64,000 nt of DNA. Source: Cryptomeria japonica (Eukaryota > Streptophyta > Pinopsida > Cupressales > Cupressaceae). The DNA is taken from NCBI RefSeq assembly GCF_030272615.1, contig NC_081414.1, positions 770,107,653 through 770,171,652 of the forward strand. Direction: 5' to 3'. The notes beneath the pieces were generated by a model. That model was not told the DNA's origin and searched no databases. It saw nothing but the letters and a program-made list of their open reading frames with translations. Position 1 is the stretch's first letter; each line of letters begins with the position of its first letter. Positions 20,810 to 33,614 of the stretch are shown here, in pieces. The translations under genes were made by a program, and so were the position numbers.

Positions 20810-23800
20810 TTATGACAATAAAGAATGAAACTTATCAAAAATAGATTTAAAGTCCTGCATAAGAGTTTTCATGGCCAATGTCCATGACTTAAGTAATGAG
20901 GTAGCAACCTCACTTTCAGTCTGCATTTGGAATACCAGTTCTTCCATTACATCAATGGTACTCATTTCTTGAGTTACCGTGATGGCTTCTAGGTTAAGAA
21001 AACATTTCTGAAGAATCTACAGTCTTGGCAATACGACCAGTTGAAGCTCCTACAAATATTTGGTCTGGTTGCAGATTTTTGATTCCATTATGGCAGTTTG
21101 AAGTTGATACTGATGAATTGTTTTCCCATATGTAGTGAATGAATCATATGGCATCATGAAGTTGCTTATATATTCTTGTAACTCTGATTGGAGTTTATCT
21201 TTTTGTTTAAGCACATCATCTCAAAATAGATGGGGTTGGCAAATTTTACTTAACAGTAATTTGCCCTCATCCATAGCAACACTGATATCCTTCTGCTATT
21301 TTATAAGTTGTGACTGAAGCTCATTCATTTTCTTGATGAAGTTAGTGTTGAGTTCCTTTTCATGATTCTTCTTCGCAGTGGCTACAACAACATCTTCTAG
21401 GCATTTTACCTAGTCCTCCACTATGGTACAAAGAAGCTTAAGCTTGACTAGAGAGGAATCAGTACTGGGGAGGTTAGTACTAGGAATCAGATTGGTAAGG
21501 GTGTCAACAACAGTTTGTATGACACTCTGTTCCTTCTTCCTCCGCAATGCTTCTAGTCTCTCCTGTGCAAGTTTTATGCTTTGAAGTAGCTCATACTCAT
21601 CTATTGTTTGAAGATCAACTAGACTGGCAGTGTCAACCTGTTTGGTTTGGTCACCGGTTGCCTTTGGAGTCACCGCTTGTTTGTTCTTTTCTTCTTCCTT
21701 CTCCTTTTCTTCTCTTTTCTTTTCCTCTTCTTTCTTCCTTTGCTCTTCTTCCTATTTTTTCTTTTCTTCCTCCTTCTTCCTTTATTCTTCCTTCTTCTTG
21801 TCTTCTTCTTGTTTCCTCTTTTCCTCTTCCTATTTCCTCTTCTCCTCTTCTTTCCTCTTCTCCTCTTCTTTTCTTCTTTTCTCTTCTCTTCCTCTTTCTT
21901 CTTCTCTTCCTCTTTCTTCTCCTTGTCTTGTTTCTCTTTCTCAGTTGTTTCTTTTTCAAGAGTGACATCCTCAACATCCAAGGCATCAACATCAATGGTG
22001 TCAATTTGCTTTGTCACTCTTTCCCCTTCATTGTCAAATACCTCATCCAGTTTGGCTGAGGATAGGTCAGGTTCTTGTTCAGCCTTCCTATTGGCCTCAG
22101 AAACTTGGTGTAATCTAACAACAACTTTAGCATGTAAATGTGTGTCCTTCTCTACTTCAGAAGCTCTTCCTTCTAGCAGTCTGAGTCTTCTCCTTCTCAT
22201 GAAAAAGAGGCCTTTGTTTTTATCCATTATCTCAAATAATTCTGAATTTGAAGCATTAGGAAAATATTGTACAAAAATTTTCTCCCTGATCTCCTGTTCT
22301 TTCTCAATGGCAATGCGCCATTTATTATCTAAAGAATTATATAAAGAATTTGTTGTAACTGATCTACTTTTTGATGGCGACCGATCATTAACACATAAAT
22401 ATTTAATGATTTCCTGCTCTACTTCTTCTTTCTTATTATCATTAAAATCATCAAAATACTCCTTGAGATCATCAAGCACTTTTCTCCTAATATTCTTAAT
22501 AGTCCTTTGACAATGTGTCATCGGTTTATAAGAGGAAATATCTATATTTATCGATGTTGAGGTTGCAGGTGCATTACCGGTAGATTTTTCCTTCTTTCTT
22601 GATTGTCTTGTCTTCTTAGGTTGAATTTTTGGTTTAGTATCCTTTGACTCCAGTGAGCTGGTTTTGGCTTTCTGCTTCCTCTCAAAGACTTTTAGCAAGT
22701 AACCGCTTGGTCACTTTTGGACTGGCAGAGGTAACCAGTGCAGATATCGATGGCACTGCTTTATCCTTTTTTTGTTTTGGTTCTTCAACCAGTGTTACCC
22801 TCTCCAAGTAAGTGTTGGTTCTCTTCTTCTTAGAATCTAGCAGTGAGGCAAGTAGGGTAGAGGCATACCAGATCAACATGTCATTCACCACTTCATAACC
22901 CATAGGTTCAACAACTTCATTTCTTGGTTCCACCGCTTCCATTATAGATTCATCTACCTTTATTGTGAAGAAAATATCATCTTCATACTTCTTCACAATA
23001 TCATCTGATATCCTCATTCTCAGGTTTATTTTCTTCCTGAATTCATCAAAGTACTTTTTAAGAACCTCAGGATATCCAGTTCCCACTATTTGTAGGCTTT
23101 CCTTGATTTGTCTCAAGACCGGTAGGTCAGCAGACCATTGCACATCACCTACTATAGAGAAATAACCTTGAAAGTAGAAGAATAAGCTGACTGGAAGTTG
23201 TCCAAACCTGAACCTTAAATCACTATCCTATTTGATGAATTTTAGGTTCAACAATAACTGCTTCTGTAAACAGGTACATAGGTCAAATGTAGCATTTTCC
23301 ATGATCATTCTGTAAGCAGCATTTACTGCAACAGCAGGGACAAAATTCATCCTGCTGGCATAGAATATCTGGTAACCAAACACCATGCAAGCATACTTCA
23401 CTAGATCATATTTGATGGTGTTGACGGTCATCGCCCGTTGGTCGCTCAAAGAACTGGTGAGTTTAGTCATTTCGATTTTGGTGATCTTCCTTAGAGCTGG
23501 CACCTCTCCAATGTTATAGAAACTAGTTACAACATGAATTGCTTCTGGTGTAATGTCATGCATCCTCTTAAGATACATCTTATCACCATGTACTCTGCTC
23601 AGGATGATGCGGATGTGTTCTTCTATGAACTCTTCCAGAAAATATACCGCATTGTGCAGTTTCTTCTTCTCAAGGATATTAAATTTAGGTTTGATCTTCT
23701 TATCATCCTCACAGAACAAGCTTAACTGGGAATGAATCACTAGGGATCCTAGGTCTTCCAGTTGGTAGTCAATATACCCTGAAACATCTTCCTCAATGAT

Positions 23801-23839
23801 AACTCCGACGGGTATTTGGGATAGGGCATTGTATTTCAT
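20810..23839 (-). pseudogene. ORF2 of element B (conserved unknown protein, about 1000 codons)
   Basis: Broken frames 23839-23228, 23143-22682, 22698-21670 and 21673-21410 follow in order, with a decayed tail to TAA at 20810-20812. The N-terminal domain has LSRVHGDKMYL, 'MTVNTIKYDLVKYACMVFGY' and 'VAVNAAYRMIMENATFDLC'. The next domain has 'IVKKYEDDIFFTIKVDES' followed by EAVEPR (near 22939) and GYEV. A helical segment follows, then a long Glu/Lys/Arg-only stretch (about 22004-21651), then a coiled coil. No retroviral enzyme motif and no clear membrane segment is seen. Elements A and C carry the same domain order. Function unknown; an env-like or accessory role is speculation. Confidence 0.65.
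21683..21950 (+). repeat. Long pyrimidine tract (purine on coding strand of B ORF2)
   Basis: Nearly uninterrupted CTT/CTC-rich sequence on the + strand, coding the charged Glu/Lys/Arg stretch of ORF2 on the minus strand. Such tracts expand easily and can form triplex DNA; whether this one does is unknown. Confidence 0.8.
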
Positions 23840-24349
23840 TGCCTTTGAATAAATTCAACTAAATCTACAAGTGCACTAGAACTAGAGTGCAATGCAGAAG
23901 CCATGATAAGAAAGAGACTCAAGAAATACCTTCACAATCTGAAATTTAGGGTTTTCCAATGTCTCCCACAATACACCACTTCAATTGCTTGATTACCGCT
24001 TTAGTGTTCTTCACTGATAGATTGAAAGAGGTAACTGGATTCCTCTGCAAGATGTTGAATTCACTTTAAATCTCTAGACAAATTGCTCTTTGTCGCTCTG
24101 CTCTTGAAAATTCTTCGCTCAAAAATAGATAAGTGAAAATGATGACCAAAAATCCTTTTAAACAGACTTTTGACCTACCATAATAAATGCATCATCGTTA
24201 GGGCACAAACCCTAACTTTTCCTTTTACCGCTTCTAGTCTTCTACCGAATTGATAGGTAACATATACTGGTTAAGGTCTTTACCAATATAAACCGGGGGT
24301 TCAAAACATTTCACCAATGTGTTCCCCCTAAGATTTTCGAAGCTCAGTT
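23840..24349 (-). other. Spacer between ORF1 and ORF2 of element B
   Basis: About 500 bases without a conserved frame. TTCCCCCTAAG near 24323 (minus-strand CTTAGGGGGAA) echoes the purine-like block after ORF1 in element A. Confidence 0.4.
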
Positions 24350-25640
24350 TGCCGATTCAGAGACTTCCACACTAGGTGCAGAAACCTATTCATCCTGTGA
24401 CACTTCTTCTAATTTCTTCTTCCAAGTTTTATTCATTTTTTTTTGAACAGTTTCAACATCAATCTTCCCTTCTAGATTGATCGGTATATCATCCAATAGG
24501 TTCTTTCTCAGTCTGCAAGTTCTGGCAGTGTGTCCCAGTTTGTTGCAATGATAGCATACCCTTCCAGGTGTTCTCCATGGTCCATTGTCCATTCTTCCTT
24601 CTGCATGTTGCAGCAGTGTGACCGCTACCATGACAGATCAAACCAATTTCTCTCCAACTGGTTTTCTCTTGATAACCACTTGACCGATGGTCATAGGTAT
24701 TATACCGATTGGGATTCAGGTTCACAGAGGGTTTCGAGATAACTCCTTAAGTCCTTGGAGGATATCTCCCAGTGTTGTGCAAAACTGACCTGCATTCAAA
24801 TGCTCTATATTCCCAAACTTGTTGCATGCATAGTAGTTTCCATTGAATCTATTGGATCTAGGCTTATTGTTTAGAAAATAAGAAAAAAATTTGTAGGCCT
24901 TGCTTCTACACACATTAGCATTATGTCCTTCTTTGAGACAATTAAAGCAAACAGGTTTAAATTTTTTCTTACCTTTATGCTTGGATGTTGGTTGCTTCTT
25001 TGATGCTTTAGCTTTTGTTCAAGATGTCTCACCTTCCTCATACCCAGAGAAACCAAGTCCAGTGGTATTGTTTACCAGTTTTGCCAATTCTAGCTTTTGT
25101 TCTAGCTTAGCAATACTCTGATTGAATTTGGCAAGTATCTCCTTTGACTCAGTAAGTTCCTTCGAAATAGCAGCATTGGATTCCTTCAAGGTTGCATTCT
25201 AAGAAATAGTCATGTTTAGTTCACCTTGCATTTCTTCTTTTTCTACTTTACTCTCTTGGAGATGAGTGGTAAGGGTACTAATTTCTTGCCTCAATTTGGA
25301 GATCTCATGATCTTTGTCTTTTACCAGATCTTCAACTTTCCTTTTGTTCTCAAGCTCTTGACACATTCTTATAGTCAATCCTTCCAACTCCCTGCTCAGG
25401 TTGGCATTAGATTCATTTAATTTTTCAACTTCTTCAACCAGGGCATCCATGTCAAATTCATCAGAAGAGCTATTTTTCAGTAAGTTCCATCAGTTTCTCA
25501 GCATGCTCTCTTCTTTTGGCCAAAGAGGCTTTATACTTGACTTTGAGTTCATCATAGGCTCTCTCAGTCTGAGTGAGATGATGAGTAAGTTCTCTCACAT
25601 TGTATTCCCCTATATCTCCTTCCAAGTGGTTAGACTTATA
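24350..25640 (-). pseudogene. ORF1 of element B: coiled-coil and zinc-knuckle Gag-like protein
   Basis: Reading leftward from just inside the primer site, a coiled coil occupies about 25600-25100 (broken by stops and a frameshift near 25470). A GLGF motif lies near 25060, and an intact CFNCLKEGHNANVC knuckle near 24940. Then come a damaged one (YYACNKFGN, near 24840), another damaged one (ICHGSGHTAATC, near 24620) and an intact CYHCNKLGHTARTC (near 24550). The tail is Lys-rich. The order coil, GLGF, knuckles matches ORF1 of A and C and the C-terminal half of Sirevirus Gag; the N-terminal Gag domain is not seen. Confidence 0.7.
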
Positions 25641-25648
25641 GAAAGGTT

Positions 25649-25661
25649 GGCTTTGATACCA
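25649..25661 (-). other. Primer binding site of element B
   Basis: TGGTATCAAAGCC on the minus strand, one base different from the initiator-Met match, two bases inside the LTR. Confidence 0.88.
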
Positions 25662-25663
25662 AT

Positions 25664-26805
25664 TGATGAATACTAAGAGGGGGGGGTGAATTAGTATACC
25701 AAAAAATACTAGATAAACAAACCCTTAAACAGTTTAGCAGATAACCAGTACAACAGACTTACTAATAAACTAGTTTAGATAAATGCTAACCAAATACCAA
25801 ACAAAGCATTCACCCACAAGAGCGCAATCACCATAACACAAGATATTTGATGTGGAAACCCAAATGGGAAAAACCACAGTGAGCAGAAACTCACAAGTAA
25901 CTATCTGTAGAATAGAGGTCATACAATGTTCTTTGCCAAAAGAGATCCTATTAGGAATCTAGATCTCTATTAGGAGATAAGTCCTGTTAAAGACTACCTT
26001 GCTAGAGGATTTCAGATCCACAGTTGTGAATCACCTTGTTAGAGGATTTACAAAGGCTTTGCTAGGCCTACCTGGTTAAGGGTTTCAGACTAGTCAAAGA
26101 TGTGAGTAATGAACAAGTGAGTGATCTAGCTAATAGCACAATCTGCTTAATTAGATCCTTAATAGCTCATTGCTAATGTATTTCAACATTACTTCAGTCT
26201 TCAATATCTCCACACTCTATCTCTTCACATAGGCTTAATCTTCTCTTCAATGATCACACATAACCTCACATACAGTCTCTCATACATGCAAACCCTAGAC
26301 ATGATGTCCTTATAAAAGAATCTAATTTCATGTCGGTCCAATAGGATTAGATTACAAGTTCCTAGGTTTAGTGCATCTGGACACATTTGGTAACATGACA
26401 CAAAATCACCGCCAAAGTGTGGGTGGATAATAACTCATCACACATTATAGAAATACCAGTTGGTAACTCATCATAGAGTAATGCCAGTTGATATAATATT
26501 ACCGGTTGGTAACTCATCACAGAATAATACCAGTTCAACAAAAATGAAGACTGCAAAATGCTAACTACCGCTTGGGATCCTCAAACTGTTTGTGATCCTT
26601 GAACCGCTTGGGGTCTCCATACCGCTTGAGTTCTTCAATCAATCTGTGACCGGTAAACATCTTCTGCAAAACATTGATAGTCTAAAGACTATACATTCAA
26701 TAATACACAATACCGGTTGGAGCAATTACTGGTTGATTGTAACCCATACAACAAGAAAGTGTGTGTCCATCAATGACAATCAAAAACATTATCAAAATGC
26801 CAACA
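25664..26805 (-). repeat. 5' LTR of element B
   Basis: 1142 bases, the counterpart of 19362-20530 with many differences, including a short deletion near 25915 relative to both the 3' LTR and the duplicated relic at 45682-46829. Hairpins ATCTC/GAGAT (25963-25978) and AGTC/GACT (25980-25995) lie side by side. Confidence 0.9.
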
Positions 26806-27250
26806 CATCTTTGATTGGATATCAGACACTTAGGGAAGTGTCTACATAGGGATGATGCATGTACGAGAAATTTCACCTTTTGTGGTCTTATCTTGTTGTT
26901 ACATTCCACATTCGGTGAATGATCCATCTCTTGTGGAATATTATATTATTTCTCATACCCACCCCTACATATTCTTACCTACCCTTATTTCTCATTGAGC
27001 CACATGTCATGATTATGTGGTCACATTTCCATTTGGCCTCGCCTATATAAACAGGCTCATCTTCATTGTATTGGATTATCTAGTTGATTATATTTGCATA
27101 TTGATGAGAATACAGTTTCTTCTTGTAAAACTATTGTCTCTCTTATTTGTTCTTTGCATTGTGCCCTTGATCTTGGCAAATTCTCACAATTTCATTAGGA
27201 ACCTAAATAGGTTCTGCTATAGTCCTAATAGGAGAGCTAAACACTTGTGG
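26806..27250 (+). repeat. 3' LTR of element F, right part
   Basis: It resumes at CATCT after element B. A TATATAAACAGG box at about 27045-27056 is a likely LTR promoter. The LTR end is not resolved. It is duplicated at 46830-47275. Confidence 0.65.
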
Positions 27251-30200
27251 ATTTATGTTTCATTTTGTTGCAATGGATTGAGATTTTAAAGTGTGTGTAA
27301 ATAACCTAAGTTAAATAATAAAATGATGATTTTTAATAACATTAAAATACAAATAAAAAAACCAACGTGATAACCTAGATCAAGAAATAGGAGACATAAA
27401 GGAACCTATAGCTACAATTTGGGCCTAAAAATTCTAGACATGGTTGGAGGGCACCCCAATTTGAGGGTGTATTTGTTAGCACAGACTTATGAATTCTCGA
27501 TTAGGAGACCTTATAAATTTTTCTCTATAAAATTTAGGTGAAGAGTATTTAATACAATTGAAAGGTGCCCTAATTTAGGTGCTTTTACTTGTTCTAAATT
27601 TAGGATCATTTGTCATTGTCTACTCTTCAAACTTATAGCACTCTCATTTTTAAGATATAAACTTGCACACACGAATGGGAAAAATATTGTTTTGTATACG
27701 GGTTTGGCTAAGTCAAACTCTATCTTGGTGTTCCCACCTCCACTATAACAATGTTGGAAGAAAAGAGAATTTATCCTCACAAAGGATATAGGTTGAAACC
27801 TTAATGGAAATTCTTGAATTAAGAAATATTAGCTTAGATATGAAACCATTTACTTGTAGTCTAAAATAAGGCTTAATGTTGCTTGAATGAAGATAATGCA
27901 TGAGTTCATAATGGAGGAACATGGGATAATTTATTATGATTATTGAAACAAAGATGAAGACTTTAATTTTTGTCTTATTGATTATCTATCTATGCTTAAG
28001 TTCCTTTCTTATACATGATTGAATGCTCAATTGCAAATACTTAGAGTTAAAATGAGAGATGGGCTTGTATTTATATGCAGCTTACACCTTTCCAAATTTA
28101 GTTTTTGGGGAATGTTGATATGGGAGGACAACTTCATGTTACTTGCATAGATGATATTCATAATTCAAAATTTGGTGTCAATCTACTTGGACATGGGCAC
28201 TAGGAACCCTATTCGATGACAAGGGTGTTGGGTACCCAAGTACTAGTAGCTTCAGGTAGAAAAAGTGTCGTAACTAGGAGATTGGACCAAGTTACCAAAT
28301 ATAGTCCAAAAATTGAGTACCATAAAAAATGAATTAGCCATAACCACCAAAATGGGTCCAATGTGAGTGTGAAATTGTAAACGGATACAATACTACATAA
28401 CATAATTGTACACATCAAGTCCACAATCTTTTTTTGATTACCAGACTAATGCATACCATTATATAGTATAAACTTTCAATTACATGAATAATTTAAAGAT
28501 TCATAATTGAAGATGATAAGCCCATAATATGTATTAGAAATGTATTTTTTTGGTAAAGATTAAAATAGGTTTATAATTTCATGTGATTGGTAGCTATTAA
28601 ACACAACAACATGAAAATTAATGTACCCTTAAGAATACAATTGAACTATATTTATGCACTAAAATTATATCTTTATACATATATTTAATATATTCTCTAG
28701 AAATTCAATAAATAAAACAAAGAAAGATAAAATTTGAAACACATATTAATATTTGGTGGGAGTAATAAATTGAGTCCATTTTTAGTGGAAGTCTTGCAAG
28801 GAAGGAAAATATTGCTAGTAACTAGTATCCAATTTGTTAAAAATAGGTACTAGTTTAGGAATGTGATCCCAAACCTAGATTTGCATACTTATCAAATGGG
28901 TAATAATAATGGTTTGATTTAACATTACTAAATAGGTGTGCATTACAAACATATACCCATTTCAATATGGGTCCATGTTTCTTGAAGGTGTTAATTTTTT
29001 TCTCCTTTCAATTTTATATTTTGTTTTCACATGGAATGGATGACTAGAAAATATTCTTGAGAATGGGTACAAACATCAAGTAAACTCTTTAATATTTTTT
29101 TTTCTCCTCATTCCATGAGAGATAATTTTCTTTGTTCCTAGGTTGGTAGATTTCTCATTTACATGTTTGTATGTATATCTTTTAATTCTAAATTTAGATT
29201 TTATTTTCAAATAAAAATTCTAAACCAAAAAATTTCCAAACATAGCTTTAACACTTGAATCAACTCTTGATTGTATGTTTCAAGATATAAACTTCTAATT
29301 TCAATATTCTACGAGATGAAAAAATATCAAAATGAAACTCTTGTCAAGATAAAACTAGTGATTATGACATTAGATGCATAACCATGGAAAAATAAAGCAC
29401 ATGATACTCAAAGATCAATATATAAAACATGACATATACAAATATCTATAAAAATAAGGAAGTTGCAATACCTTGCAATATTAAAGTTAGATAAAAACCA
29501 TAAAATCTTGCAAAATATATAAGAACAATAACATGGCTTGAGCTTGAGTAGGGTATTAGGGGATCCTATTGTGTCAAGTATTTCTAATCAATTAGAAATA
29601 GTGGGCTATAAACAAAGCTTAAACATTAACAATAAGGGATAGATTTTAATTTTCGTGGTGCAACATTTTATTCATCTTGATATTGAATTTGCGTCTAAAA
29701 ATAATAGTAGTCACACATTCCTTATGGATATTGTTAGTTGAGGATCCTCTCTTTGTGTGAAACAAAAAGGTTTGATTTAAATCTTTTATATCAAAGATCG
29801 AAGACACAACAACACATTGTGCAATATGCCTAAGGAATTTTTGTGCCAATGTCACACTCACACATTATCCTTTAAAAATAATGCAATGTTTAATATGGTT
29901 CTCTCTTGACTTATGGATGGTAGATAATGACTTATGGCTTGCCATTTTATACAACATTCTAACACATAAATGATCACGTTTTGTGCATTAAGAAATATTT
30001 AAGGTCATTTATGTATCAAGCATATTTAGACCAAGTTCGTTTATGTGCATTAAGAAATTTTTATTAGAATTCAGTCTTATTTTAGAATATGAAATGATTT
30101 GTTTCGAAAAAAAAATAGAAGTTTCTTTTAAATTACAAGATCCCTTTATTTTTAGATTTTAAAAAAATAAAAAATAGAGGTTTCTTTTAAATCTAGATTT

Positions 30201-31323
30201 AAAAACATAATTTTTTAAATTAGATTTTTTTTGTTTAATAAAATTAGAAGTTTTTTTTAAATGTAGATTTAAAAATATAATTTTTTAATTTAATCAATAA
30301 TAATAAGTTGCTTTTTAATTTAGATTTGTTTCTTTTAAATCTAGATTTAAATTTTTTATAATAATAGAGAGTTGCTTTTTAGTTTAGATTAGTCTTTAAC
30401 TTATTTTTAAATTATCCCCTCTAGTCATAGTAAATAATAATAATCGAAAGTTTCTTTTTAATTTAGATTTTAGCCTTTAAAATATTTCTAAATTTCTAGT
30501 CATTAAAATTACACGGATAAAATAGATAAATGGATGTCAATGTAGTATTATGCCTCTCGTGTAATAATAATTTGTTTTTCGTATTATTGACGTCCTGCAG
30601 TTTTGAAACTGGTTCAACCGCAGCCTAATAATATGGACACTCATTTTAAATGGAAAGTAAGCCGCAGTCAATCTTTCAAAACATTCAACTTAAACATATA
30701 AATCTAAATGAACTCTCTTTACGATTACTTCTTTCCTGATTAATTTATTTTTAAAGAATTGTTTGCGAATGGCTGTCAAACATTGAACCACCGCAACCAC
30801 TTTGATTATGGATTCGGTGGCGATGTCTAAACCCAAATTAGGAAACAAGGTTTGTTGTCTCTAAAAGTCACGTTTGGCGGTGCTTGGTATAAATTTGATG
30901 GAAGTAGTAAGAGTTATCGCAAAGGGCAGATGGCATAACAATACATTTGGGTGCGGATGGTGGGAACTGGTCAGTGCTCACTGCCACATGGCAAAACGGC
31001 GAACAACCACACAGAAGAAGAAAAAGGTTTGAAGAAGCCAGTGCAGTAGCTAGCGGGTCAAGGTTTGAAATGCACAAACGGAGCGATTCACTGGGGTAGC
31101 TTTTGAACTGGGCGAAGCATTAATGATTCCAGTTTGTTTGTAAGGTGAGACAAAAGTGGGGGATCGATGCACACAGCTGGAAGTGGTAGACGCCCAATAC
31201 AAGGCAGGCACATGAGCAAGATTCTCCTAGTCAATTGCCTGTAATTCATGGGAGGTTCAAAGAGTCCTTGAACTTGAAAGTTTGACTGCCTGAACAAATA
31301 TCTCAGGTTGGTTTTACAAGGCC
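27251..31323. other. AT-rich intergenic DNA upstream of AO1
   Basis: No gene or recognisable element is seen. 30090-30480 is very T/A-rich with repeated TTTAAATTTAGATTT-like blocks. The whole stretch recurs at 47276-51945 with scattered differences. The last 700 bases before AO1 are less AT-rich and highly conserved between the copies, as expected for a promoter region. Confidence 0.7.
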
Positions 31324-31331
31324 TATAAAAA
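31324..31331 (+). promoter_or_regulatory. TATA box of AO1
   Basis: TATAAAAA, 117 bases upstream of the start codon, in the same position in AO2. It implies a leader of about 85 bases. Confidence 0.7.
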
Positions 31332-31440
31332 GAGTGGGAGGTTTGAATGAATAGGAATGAGGAAAGCGGGTGGTCAATAGTGAGCTGCCGTGAGGTAAAG
31401 GAAGCGGTATTAGCTATCGGCCACACCGTGAAATTTGAAT

Positions 31441-33614
31441 ATGGATTTGGGTATGGGATGGCTTGTGTTTATGGGATTGCAGGTGATGTTATTTATATCA
31501 GCGAGGGGTAGTGAAGCACATTCAGTGCACAGCCATAAGTGGAAGATCGATTACCTGGAGTGGTCACCTGACTGTGTGAAAGAGACGGCGATCGCCATAA
31601 ACGGGCAGTACCCAGGACCGGCAATCAAAGCCCAAGTGGGGGACACCATTGTAGTGGAAGTGGAGAATCTATTGCCAACAGAGAATGTGGTCATTCACTG
31701 GCATGGCATTCATCAGGTAAGCTGCTTCTAAGTTCGGCACAAGCCGTTGTCTATGTTAAAACAAGTTTTTTTTTTCAACTAATTATTAAACATGGTCAAT
31801 GGTAAATTTTGGGTGCTCGCTAGACGTTGCCTAATGTCTATAGGGCATCTCTTGGAAATTATGTCACTACTAGTCGGTGAATGCTAACAATAGCCGATGT
31901 GCAGATTGGAACTCCATGGAATGACGGAACGGCGTCCGTATCACAATGTCCCATCTTCGCCGGCGAGACTTACAACTATACCTTCGTTGTAGACATGGTA
32001 TAGCAGTAAATGTGAATGCTTTCGTTTTAATAATGATTTTGAGTGTTAATTAAAGGCCCAGCTTGGTGATATTAATATTGGATGTAATGCAGCCGGGGAC
32101 GTACTTCTATCATGGCCACTATGGGCTGCAGCGGACGGCTGGTCTGTATGGATGGTTGATAGTGGATGCGGCGGAGAAGGAACCTTTCTCCTACGATGGA
32201 GAGCTGAGAATACTGTTGAATGATCAGTGGCACCAGAGCGTGTACGAGCAATCATATGGTCTCTCTTCCCGCCCCATGCACTGGGTCGGGGAGCCTCAGG
32301 TATTTCAACTGCACCTTATTCTCAGTTACGCATTTGACATTTTATTTTCTCCTCCCTTATGCTGAATTGATTTGAGTTCCACAAATGCCAGTCTCTCCTA
32401 ATGGAGGGAAGAGGAAAATTCAATTGCTCGAAGCCAGGAAGAGGAGACTGCAACCCCAGCAATCCACAATGCTCGCCAACCCTTCTTCCAGTGAACAGCG
32501 GCAGCACGTACCGTCTACGCATTGCCAGCGTGGCATCCTTGTCGTCGCTCAACTTCATCATTCAGGTAAAACAAAGAATTCTGTGCTTCTTCTCTTTCTC
32601 ATCCATCGCCATCGCCTGCTTTTGAATATGATGATGATGATGATGAATGATACAATTACAGGGTCACAAGATGACGGTGGTAGAGGCAGACGGGCATTAT
32701 GTGGAACCCGTCGAGGTGGACAACCTGGACGTGTATTCCGGAGAATCATATTCCGTTCTGCTAAAAGCAAACCAGGACCCTTCTCGCAACTACTGGTCAG
32801 GAGTGAACGTGAGAAGCAGGGTGCCCATGACGCCCACCGGACTGTCGATCCTCAACTATGTTCCCAACCCCTCCACCAAGCTCCCCGTTGGTGCGCCTCC
32901 CTCAAGCCCACCCTGGAACGACTTTACCTACAGCAAAGATCTGGCCAAAAAATATGTGGCGCTCAAAGGAATGGAAAAGCCTCCCCCTCTGCGATTGGAC
33001 AGGCAGCTGCTCTTACTGAACACACAGAACTACATAAACGGGGCTATAAAGTGGGCGATCAACAACATTTCGCTCGTGCCTCCTCCCACTCCCTATTTGG
33101 TCGCCATGAAATACAATATCAAGGGTGCCTACGACACTGCCCCGCCACCCGAAAGCTACGACGCTACCAGCTACAACATTTTTCTTCCTCCTCCCAACAC
33201 TAACGCCAATGCGGGGAATGGCGCCTACGTCTTCAATTTAAGCTCCGTTGTGGATGTGATTCTGCAGAACGCCAATACCCTCTTCCCAATCACTCCGAGG
33301 TCCATCCATGGCATATGCATGGCCACGACTTCTGGATTCTTGGCTACGGAGAAGGCGCATTCGATCCTCGGAAGGATCCCCAAACATTCAACCTTGTCAA
33401 TCCTCCCCTTCGTAACACAGTGCCCTTGTTTCCATACGGATGGACGGCCGTCCGATTTGTAGCGGATAATCCTGGTGCATGGCTTTTCCATTGCCATTTG
33501 GAGGCCCATTTGTTTATGGGTATGGGCATCATCTTTGCAGAGGGTATAGACAAAGTCGGGACAATACCGACATCCACCATGGGATGTGGTCTCACGAAAG
33601 AATCTAAATACTAG
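31441..33614 (+). pseudogene. AO1: L-ascorbate oxidase copy with a frameshift in the last exon
   Basis: Five exons with GT-AG introns: 31441-31716, 31905-31997, 32093-32299, 32392-32565 and 32662-33614, all split between codons. It is a multicopper oxidase with a signal peptide (about 26 residues) that would oxidise ascorbate with O2 in the cell wall. HWHG (H86, H88) and HGH (H130, H132) are present. Near 33281-33285 copy 1 has CTCTTCCC where AO2 has CTCTTTCCC. The loss of one T shifts the frame at about residue 458 and ends it at TAG 33460-33462, about 516 residues, without the HPWHMHGH and HCH copper motifs. Those motifs persist in the shifted frame (33306-33614), with the usual DFW. A sequencing error in the T run is possible. 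Confidence 0.9.

Larger units (their letters stand above)
19362..26805 (-). mobile_element. Element B: pol-less Sirevirus-like Copia element, both LTRs present
   Basis: CATCT flanks it (19357-19361 and 26806-26810). LTRs are 25664-26805 (5') and 19362-20530 (3'), each TGTTGG...ATTCATCA on the minus strand. An initiator-Met primer site lies at 25661-25649. ORF1 (24350-25640) encodes coiled coil and zinc knuckles; ORF2 (20810-23839) is the conserved unknown protein; four purine-tract blocks precede the 3' LTR. No pol domain is found. At 7444 bp it is the only complete member of this type in the window. Confidence 0.9.
16198..27250 (+). mobile_element. Element F: rearranged Copia element with 3' LTR, broken by two insertions
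   Basis: Order: gag tail (+), inverted protease piece (-), reverse transcriptase (+), RNase H (+, split by a TIR element), purine tract, 3' LTR starting 19286 and split by element B. The gypsy element occupies its left side. It is full of stops and has lost integrase. The right end of the LTR is near 27200-27300 and not resolved. Confidence 0.75.

Noticed and set aside
21547-22510. Plus-strand Ser/Phe/Leu-rich open frames that look like membrane proteins
   Set aside because: They are the reverse of the charged purine-rich coding tract of B ORF2.
28209-28424. Small minus-strand frame repeated at 48233-48448
   Set aside because: Repeated only because of the segmental duplication, AT-rich, without a motif.
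30868-31426. Minus-strand open frames in the AO upstream region, conserved in both copies
   Set aside because: Conservation is explained by the recent duplication; they overlap the TATA box and leader and show no domain.
32385-33203. Long alternative frame across AO1 exons 4-5 (and 53091-53825 in AO2)
   Set aside because: It crosses a clear intron and is out of frame with the conserved oxidase; it is a shadow of the real exons.
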